A stretch of 9,591 bases of DNA, from assembly GCA_937996765.1 (NCBI GenBank), contig CALKUG010000138.1, forward strand, positions 1-9,591, given 5' to 3'. Of the stretch, positions 5,634 to 9,591 are shown in pieces. Source of the DNA: an uncultured Ignavibacteria bacterium. GTDB taxonomy: Bacteria > Bacteroidota > Ignavibacteria > Ignavibacteriales > Ignavibacteriaceae. How positions within the stretch are numbered: position 1 is the stretch's first letter; each line of letters opens with the position of its first letter. Below the pieces are notes generated by a model that was not told the origin of the DNA, made no database searches, and saw only the letters and a list, made by a program, of their open reading frames with translations. The position numbers and the translations under genes are program-made.

Positions 5634-7040
5634 TTAACTAAACGAATAAAAAATACCTGCCACTGCAGCGGTTATCAATGTGGTTATTGTTCCACCTAGC
5701 AAAGCTAAAGCACCAAGTTTAGCAATTTCCGATTTACGCTCCGGAACCAATGCTCCGATTCCACCAATTTGAATACCTATTGAGGCTATACTCGCAAAAC
5801 CGCAAAGAGTATAGGTAAGCATAAGAATTGATTTCATATTCGAAAGCTTGCCCGATTCTATAAGTCCAGCCATTTCAGTGTACGCAACAAATTCATTAAG
5901 AATGGTTTTAGTACCAAGTAAAGATCCAAAATGAATGGCATCAGCTGAAGGAACACCAATTACATAAGCGATAAGTTGCAGAGGATACCCCACAACAAAT
6001 TGGAAGTTTAATAAAACTCCGTAAGTATCTCTGAGATAATAGTTTAAGCCTGTCCACCAACCAAAAGACTCGAGTATATAATTTACAAAAGCGATAAATG
6101 CTATAAAGGCAATAAGCATAGCTGCTATGTTTAACGACATCTTTAATCCATCTGAGGTTCCTGACGCCAAAGCCTCTATAAAGCTACCTTGTTCCTTCTC
6201 TTTTTGAACTTTAACTTTGCCGAGTGTTTCAGGAGTACCCGTCTCTGGTATCAGTATTTTTGTTATTACCAAGGCAGTTGGAGCAGCCATAACACTACCG
6301 GCAAGAAGGTGAGTAGCAAAAATGACTTGTGCCTGCTCCAAGCCCATGCCTGTTGCTTTTGCGTAAGCTGTACCAAGAACCTGCACATAAACAGCCATAA
6401 CACCCCCGGCAATTGTGGCCATACCGCTGAGCATAACTGCCAATAGTTCACTTCGGGTAAGTTTTTCTAAATAAGGCTTAATCATTAATGGAGCCTCTGT
6501 ATGACCTACAAATATATTAGCCGAAGCACATAAGGATTCTGCTCCCGATGTGCGCATAACTTTAGTCATAAGAATTGCCATTACTTGTACAATTCTCTGC
6601 ATGATGCCCAAATAATATAGCAGAGCCATAAAAGCAGCGAAAAAGATAACGGTAGGGAGCACTTGAAAAGCAAAAACAAAACCAATGTTTTCAACGGAAC
6701 CGGTCCCGAGTGGACCAAATACAAACTTGGCACCTTCGGATGTAAAATTTAGGATTAGAACAAAGAATTTCCCAACAATACTGAATGCATCCTTTACCCA
6801 CCCAAGTGGGGCAAAAACATTACGTAGATTATCTCCTTGAATAATAAAGAAGCCAAGTATAAGCTGAAGCGAAAATCCGCCTAGAATTGCCTTCCATGGT
6901 ATTGCTTTTTTGTTGGAACTAAAAGCATAAGCAATGGCTAACAGTACCGCAATACCTAACAAGCCATGTAAAATACCAAGTCCGTCAAAGCCTGCCGAAG
7001 CATTTGGAACGGAAACACCAAGGGAATCAGTAGCATTCAT
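5634..7040 (-). CDS. Concentrative nucleoside transporter (CNT/NupC family)
   Basis: This 468-residue inner-membrane protein imports nucleosides by Na+ or H+ symport. Many hydrophobic helices span its length, with an extended hydrophilic loop near residues 264-298. The CNT signature segments are present: F177-V-G-H-T-E-A-P-L-M-I (first re-entrant hairpin), T377-K-T-I-L-N-E-F-V-A-Y (E383, ribose-binding glutamate by analogy with the Vibrio transporter) and L412-C-G-F-A-S-I-A-S-I (unwound helix at the sugar site). Two positions differ from the usual: H180 where Q is expected and S417 where N is expected. The N terminus carries about 20 extra residues before the first helix. Downstream purine nucleoside phosphorylase points to purine nucleosides as cargo. 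No ribosome site is evident before the ATG. The family call is firm, the exact substrate inferred. Confidence 0.92.
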   Translation of the reverse strand: MNATDSLGVSVPNASAGFDGLGILHGLLGIAVLLAIAYAFSSNKKAIPWKAILGGFSLQLILGFFIIQGDNLRNVFAPLGWVKDAFSIVGKFFVLILNFTSEGAKFVFGPLGTGSVENIGFVFAFQVLPTVIFFAAFMALLYYLGIMQRIVQVMAILMTKVMRTSGAESLCASANIFVGHTEAPLMIKPYLEKLTRSELLAVMLSGMATIAGGVMAVYVQVLGTAYAKATGMGLEQAQVIFATHLLAGSVMAAPTALVITKILIPETGTPETLGKVKVQKEKEQGSFIEALASGTSDGLKMSLNIAAMLIAFIAFIAFVNYILESFGWWTGLNYYLRDTYGVLLNFQFVVGYPLQLIAYVIGVPSADAIHFGSLLGTKTILNEFVAYTEMAGLIESGKLSNMKSILMLTYTLCGFASIASIGIQIGGIGALVPERKSEIAKLGALALLGGTITTLITAAVAGIFYSFS

Positions 7041-7079
7041 AGTACAACCAATATCAAATAGAAAATGAGATACACTAAT

Positions 7080-8168
7080 TTATTTCCATTCTTTGTCAAC
7101 CCGTAAAGAGTTGACAAAGTGGAGCACAGGGAAAATTTCAAAAAAGAGAGGATACATTAGAATCCGATAAAAAGGGATTTTGAATCCCAATCGCCGAGAA
7201 AAAAGCAGGGCAGTACCCGATTCGAGAGTACATTTTAACCAAAAGGGAACAATATAAAGCGGATGTATAAAAACAAAGGGCACCAATAGCATCGGGATTA
7301 TTTGCGATAAGTACCATACTGCTAAATAGAGCTTATGTTTGAATAAGTAGTGGTGAGAAGTGGAAATGTGTCGAGATTTTTGTTTAATATACTCAGCGTA
7401 ACTTGTTTTAGAATAAGTAGATATAGCAGCTTCTCTAATCGGTAAGGGATATATCTTCAACTTGTTTTTAACCGCTTCGCGGATTAATAGATCGTCATCA
7501 CCACCGAGTGAATCCACCGTGTTGGAGTATCCTCCAATACCGAGAATTGCTTGTTTGTTGTAGCTTAAATTACCCGCTGTTGCCGTATAGGGGAAGTGAA
7601 TGGTTGCAGAGCCAAACATTACAAAGTGATTACGAAAACTCTCGTATTGGGAAATATTTCCCCAAAAAGAACCCGTGCTCCGAAGTGGGGTGGGTGCAAA
7701 AACAATATCTGCTCCAGATTCAAAACCAGCATTTAGGTACTCTAACCAATCGACTGGCATTGCACAATCAGCATCGGTGAGAGCGATAAATTCGTATTTA
7801 GCATTGTTAATCCCAATATCTAAAGCTCCTTTTTTATTGGGGAAGCGTTTCTCCTTTGCAGAGAGAATTTGCGCATTATTAAGTTTCTTTAACCCCGATA
7901 AAAGAAGATTAACTGTTAAATCGGTGGAATTATCATCAATCAACAGGATTTCAAACTTGCCTGAGTATTTTAGTGCAGATAGGTTACGCAGTAACGTGGG
8001 TACATTTTTTTCTTCGTTGCGAAGGCAAATAACTATCGAAAAATCACGCGATTTGGTTTTATCTTTGGGTAATTTTGCTTTGAAATGAAAGAGGAAATGA
8101 GCAAAAAGGGCATAGAAACCCCCTACCAAAAAGGTAGAAATAAAAACGGGCAGAACTTCTAATATCAA
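7080..8168 (-). CDS. Family 2 glycosyltransferase, membrane-bound
   Basis: This 362-residue GT-A enzyme transfers sugar from a nucleotide-sugar at the inner face of the membrane. One N-terminal helix (about 3-28) precedes the catalytic domain: S44-I-V-I-C-L-R-N-E-E, L76-I-D-D-N-S-T-D, the D132-A-D metal site, G222-G-D-D-D as the acid/base region and Q263-K-S-R-H, a variant of QxxRW with histidine for tryptophan. Hydrophobic segments (about 281-310 and 333-354) close the protein. The layout suits polysaccharide or glycolipid synthesis. The ORF's first residue is coded by TTG (8168-8166); there is no in-frame ATG upstream before the stop, and the next in-frame ATG is far inside at residue 184. 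An ATG at 8182-8180 is out of frame and gives a five-codon ORF. Either TTG is the start or a one-base change has split the true start off. The nucleoside transporter starts 39 bases downstream. Confidence 0.85.
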   Translation of the reverse strand: MILEVLPVFISTFLVGGFYALFAHFLFHFKAKLPKDKTKSRDFSIVICLRNEEKNVPTLLRNLSALKYSGKFEILLIDDNSTDLTVNLLLSGLKKLNNAQILSAKEKRFPNKKGALDIGINNAKYEFIALTDADCAMPVDWLEYLNAGFESGADIVFAPTPLRSTGSFWGNISQYESFRNHFVMFGSATIHFPYTATAGNLSYNKQAILGIGGYSNTVDSLGGDDDLLIREAVKNKLKIYPLPIREAAISTYSKTSYAEYIKQKSRHISTSHHYLFKHKLYLAVWYLSQIIPMLLVPFVFIHPLYIVPFWLKCTLESGTALLFSRRLGFKIPFYRILMYPLFFEIFPVLHFVNSLRVDKEWK

Positions 8169-8180
8169 ACTAATAAATCC

Positions 8181-8219
8181 ATAATTACAGACGGTGAAAA
8201 TACCGAGATATAATTACAG
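8181..8219. repeat. Direct repeat ATAATTACAG x2 with small hairpin between
   Basis: ATAATTACAG occurs at 8181-8190 and 8210-8219, a 29-base period. Between them CGGT and ACCG (8192-8195, 8202-8205) can pair around six bases. This is the leader of the glycosyltransferase gene on the minus strand. It could be a tandem protein-binding site or a chance duplication. Confidence 0.4.
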
Positions 8220-8232
8220 AACAAAAACAATA

Positions 8233-8246
8233 CGAATAATTATTCG
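8233..8246 (-). terminator. Perfect 14-bp palindrome over a stop codon, weak terminator-like
   Basis: CGAATAATTATTCG is its own reverse complement and contains the stop codon of the upstream 291-residue protein. On the minus strand it can fold as a 5-bp stem with an AATT loop followed by TATTGTTTTTGTT. The short AT-rich stem makes it at best a partial terminator before the glycosyltransferase gene. Confidence 0.35.
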
Positions 8247-9115
8247 CCCGTTGTTCCGGAATATTCAGTTACAGACACTTGGTTCGGTAGAGCTACATCA
8301 TTAGTTGTAACTGCCATGGTATTTTTAGGACCATTGCCTGTAACCTCAGCAATAACTTCTGCAGCAATTTCTTCAACAGAAACTGTAATACTTTTTGTTT
8401 CGCTGCTGCTATCTTGTTTTTCTAATAATGTTTCTTGTATTCTTTTCTCTACAATATCAACTTCTTCTCTGTCTTTCCAGTTATTATCTATCATGGCTTT
8501 AAGCTTTGCAACACTAATAGCCATATAAAGAACATCGAGCATTTTTCTGCCTACGTCTTTATCTGACATGCCGCTTAATTCATCCAGATCAGATTGCTCG
8601 ATAACAACATCGCCAACCGCTAAATCTTTGCTTGAAGCAGTTTGAAGTATTTTATCTATTATTCTACCGAAATACTTAATAATATCTTCCTTTTCAACTT
8701 TAATCTCGGCGGATTTATCCTTAGTAGCCGATCCACTATAGTTGAGGTTGAAATTGTATTCCTTCATCATTTTTTGACCATTTGACTCTTCAACACGTTT
8801 GAATTGGTAGTTCAAGTCAATTGAAAATGATGATTCGGCAGAAGAGTAACTACCCGTAGCAGTAACACGTTGTTTCTGATTATCGAAAAACGATAAGTTG
8901 AAATTGAAGTTTTGATCACCAAATGAGAATGAGGAGTTTGGAAGATCTATTCTGTTACTAAATAGAAAACGTGACGAAGCCGAAATTTCGGCTGCGTCTG
9001 AGCCTGAATGTGCTGCGCCCAAAACGCGAGAAGCTACCTCGTTAAACGAGTATTCCGAAGCTGCCGGCGATGTGGTAGCGATTGTGACAGGTGTTTGTGT
9101 AATCGGAGTTAACAT
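8240..9115 (-). CDS. Unrecognised 291-residue protein, no signal peptide or membrane helix
   Basis: I do not recognise this protein. It starts with a T/S/A-rich segment (1-50) lacking a signal peptide. Residues 61-128 have alternating aromatic/polar strand-like patterns (F-S-F-G-D-Q-N-F-N-F-N-L, then S-F-S-I-D-L-N-Y-Q-F and Y-N-F-N-L-N-Y). Residues 140-235 are mostly charged amphipathic helix, and the tail (236-291) is S/T/V/E-rich and probably disordered. No cysteine is present. The start is firm: AAGGAG lies 7 bases before the ATG, the best ribosome site in the window. It is divergent from the PhoD-like gene and 71 bases upstream of the glycosyltransferase. The strand-then-helix layout hints at a structural or adaptor protein, but no function can be assigned. 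Confidence 0.8.
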   Translation of the reverse strand: MLTPITQTPVTIATTSPAASEYSFNEVASRVLGAAHSGSDAAEISASSRFLFSNRIDLPNSSFSFGDQNFNFNLSFFDNQKQRVTATGSYSSAESSFSIDLNYQFKRVEESNGQKMMKEYNFNLNYSGSATKDKSAEIKVEKEDIIKYFGRIIDKILQTASSKDLAVGDVVIEQSDLDELSGMSDKDVGRKMLDVLYMAISVAKLKAMIDNNWKDREEVDIVEKRIQETLLEKQDSSSETKSITVSVEEIAAEVIAEVTGNGPKNTMAVTTNDVALPNQVSVTEYSGTTGE

Positions 9116-9122
9116 CCCTGTA

Positions 9123-9128
9123 CTCCTT
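9123..9128 (-). promoter_or_regulatory. Strong Shine-Dalgarno AAGGAG
   Basis: AAGGAG on the minus strand lies 7 bases before the ATG at 9115. It is the closest match to the anti-SD sequence among the genes here, most of which have weak or no such site, and it fixes the start of the unrecognised protein. Confidence 0.75.
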
Positions 9129-9204
9129 ACGTTAGTGTTTAAATTCGATCCTTCACCTCACATAATCGTAAGTAATTCTTAATAGTTTAGCCCTGTTTAT
9201 TGAG

Positions 9205-9216
9205 AACTTTAAAGTT
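9205..9216. promoter_or_regulatory. 12-bp palindrome AACTTTAAAGTT in the divergent spacer
   Basis: The sequence is an exact palindrome in the 165-base spacer between the unrecognised protein and the PhoD-like gene, followed by a T-run. It could bind a dimeric regulator acting on either gene. In AT-rich DNA this could also be chance. Confidence 0.3.
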
Positions 9217-9244
9217 TTTTAACATTTAAATCACTTTTCTTTAC

Positions 9245-9260
9245 TAAATTTGAGTATAAT
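9245..9260 (+). promoter_or_regulatory. Candidate promoter of the PhoD-like gene
   Basis: TAAATTTG (9245-9252) fits the Bacteroidota -7 pattern TAnnTTTG, and TATAAT (9255-9260) follows it directly. The ATG is 20 bases further on. No clear -33 or -35 box was found. The same pairing of a TAnnTTTG box and TATAAT occurs before the kinase gene at 2853-2870, in the opposite order. Confidence 0.4.
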
Positions 9261-9280
9261 TTTAACGAAAAGTTTATAAA

Positions 9281-9591
9281 ATGAATATCAAAGCTCATTT
9301 ATACATTATCACACTCCTTCTATTCACTTCATCACTGTTTTCACAAGAGCAATTACTTCAATCCGGACCGATGGTTGGTTACTCGGCATATCGCGAAGTA
9401 GGTCTTTGGGTACAAACCACAAAGTCAGCAACTGTGCATTTTGAATATTATGATTTGGAAAACCCCGGTAAAGTTTATCAATCAGATAAACTCACTACTG
9501 CAAAAAGTGAAGGATTTACTGCAAAAATACCTATCGAGTTACTCGAACCAGGAAAAAAATACGGGTATTCTGTTTTTATAAACGGTAAAAA
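9281..9591 (+). CDS. Secreted PhoD-like alkaline phosphatase, N-terminal part (3' truncated by window)
   Basis: The open frame gives 103 codons and runs off the right edge. Residues 1-21 are a signal peptide (M-N-I-K, hydrophobic I-I-T-L-L-L-F core, cut after L-F-S before Q22). Then L-L-Q-S-G-P-M-V-G-Y-S-A-Y-R-E-V-G-L-W-V-Q-T (25-46) and a fibronectin-like strand pattern ending in L-L-E-P-G-K-K-Y (about 88-95) match the N-terminal domain typical of Bacteroidota PhoD-family phosphatases, exported enzymes that release phosphate from phosphoesters. The metal-binding catalytic domain lies outside the window, so activity cannot be judged. Another protein with a PhoD_N or fibronectin-like start is the main alternative. 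No strong ribosome site precedes the ATG. Confidence 0.7.
   Translation, partial: MNIKAHLYIITLLLFTSSLFSQEQLLQSGPMVGYSAYREVGLWVQTTKSATVHFEYYDLENPGKVYQSDKLTTAKSEGFTAKIPIELLEPGKKYGYSVFINGK

Noticed and set aside
7675..8088. 137-codon open frame on the plus strand inside the glycosyltransferase gene
   Set aside because: The minus-strand frame carries all the glycosyltransferase motifs; the plus-strand product has no recognisable feature.

Overview
The window looks like a piece of chromosome from a bacterium of the Bacteroidota/Chlorobiota/Ignavibacteriota (FCB) group. The evidence is the AT-rich base composition, Bacteroidota-style protein sequences (the ProC variant, a CNT-type nucleoside transporter next to a purine nucleoside phosphorylase, a PhoD-like start), possible TAnnTTTG promoter boxes and a stretch of short palindromic intergenic repeats. 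This placement is inference; there is no rRNA or other marker here. The genes are mostly metabolism, envelope and signalling, not a phage or an island. Nothing on either strand codes for a transposase, integrase, reverse transcriptase or CRISPR component.

Region by region. Bases 2-148 (+) are the last 48 codons of a formylglycine-generating-enzyme/sulfatase-modifying (C-type-lectin fold) protein, GC-richer than the rest and with a codon pattern like the variable region of a diversity-generating retroelement; a small stable hairpin follows its stop codon. Bases 149-759 hold no gene but a dense set of palindromes, direct repeats and nested inverted repeats, then a clear hairpin terminator at 627-660. 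Bases 760-2088 (-) encode a predicted outer-membrane beta-barrel protein with a signal peptide. A 167-base divergent spacer carries an 8+8 dyad just before the next gene. Bases 2256-2810 (+) encode an NAD(P)H-dependent FMN reductase. Bases 2900-3946 and 3943-4779 (+) are a membrane-anchored sensor histidine kinase and pyrroline-5-carboxylate reductase (proC), joined by a 4-base ATGA overlap.

From the right, four genes run on the minus strand and may be partly cotranscribed: an unrecognised 291-residue protein (8240-9115), a membrane-bound family 2 glycosyltransferase (7080-8168, apparent TTG start), a concentrative nucleoside transporter (5634-7040) and purine nucleoside phosphorylase (4800-5621). 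The last two are 12 bases apart and form a purine-nucleoside salvage pair: uptake by cation symport, then phosphorolysis to free base and ribose-1-phosphate. The pair meets proC tail to tail with only 20 bases between stop codons. At the right edge a secreted PhoD-like phosphatase begins at 9281 (+) and runs off the window.

Most of the window is ordinary. The points most worth checking are the possible retroelement-diversified tail at 2-148, the repeat cluster at 245-602, two changed substrate-site residues in the nucleoside transporter, the kinase-proC coupling, and the missing ATG start of the glycosyltransferase.
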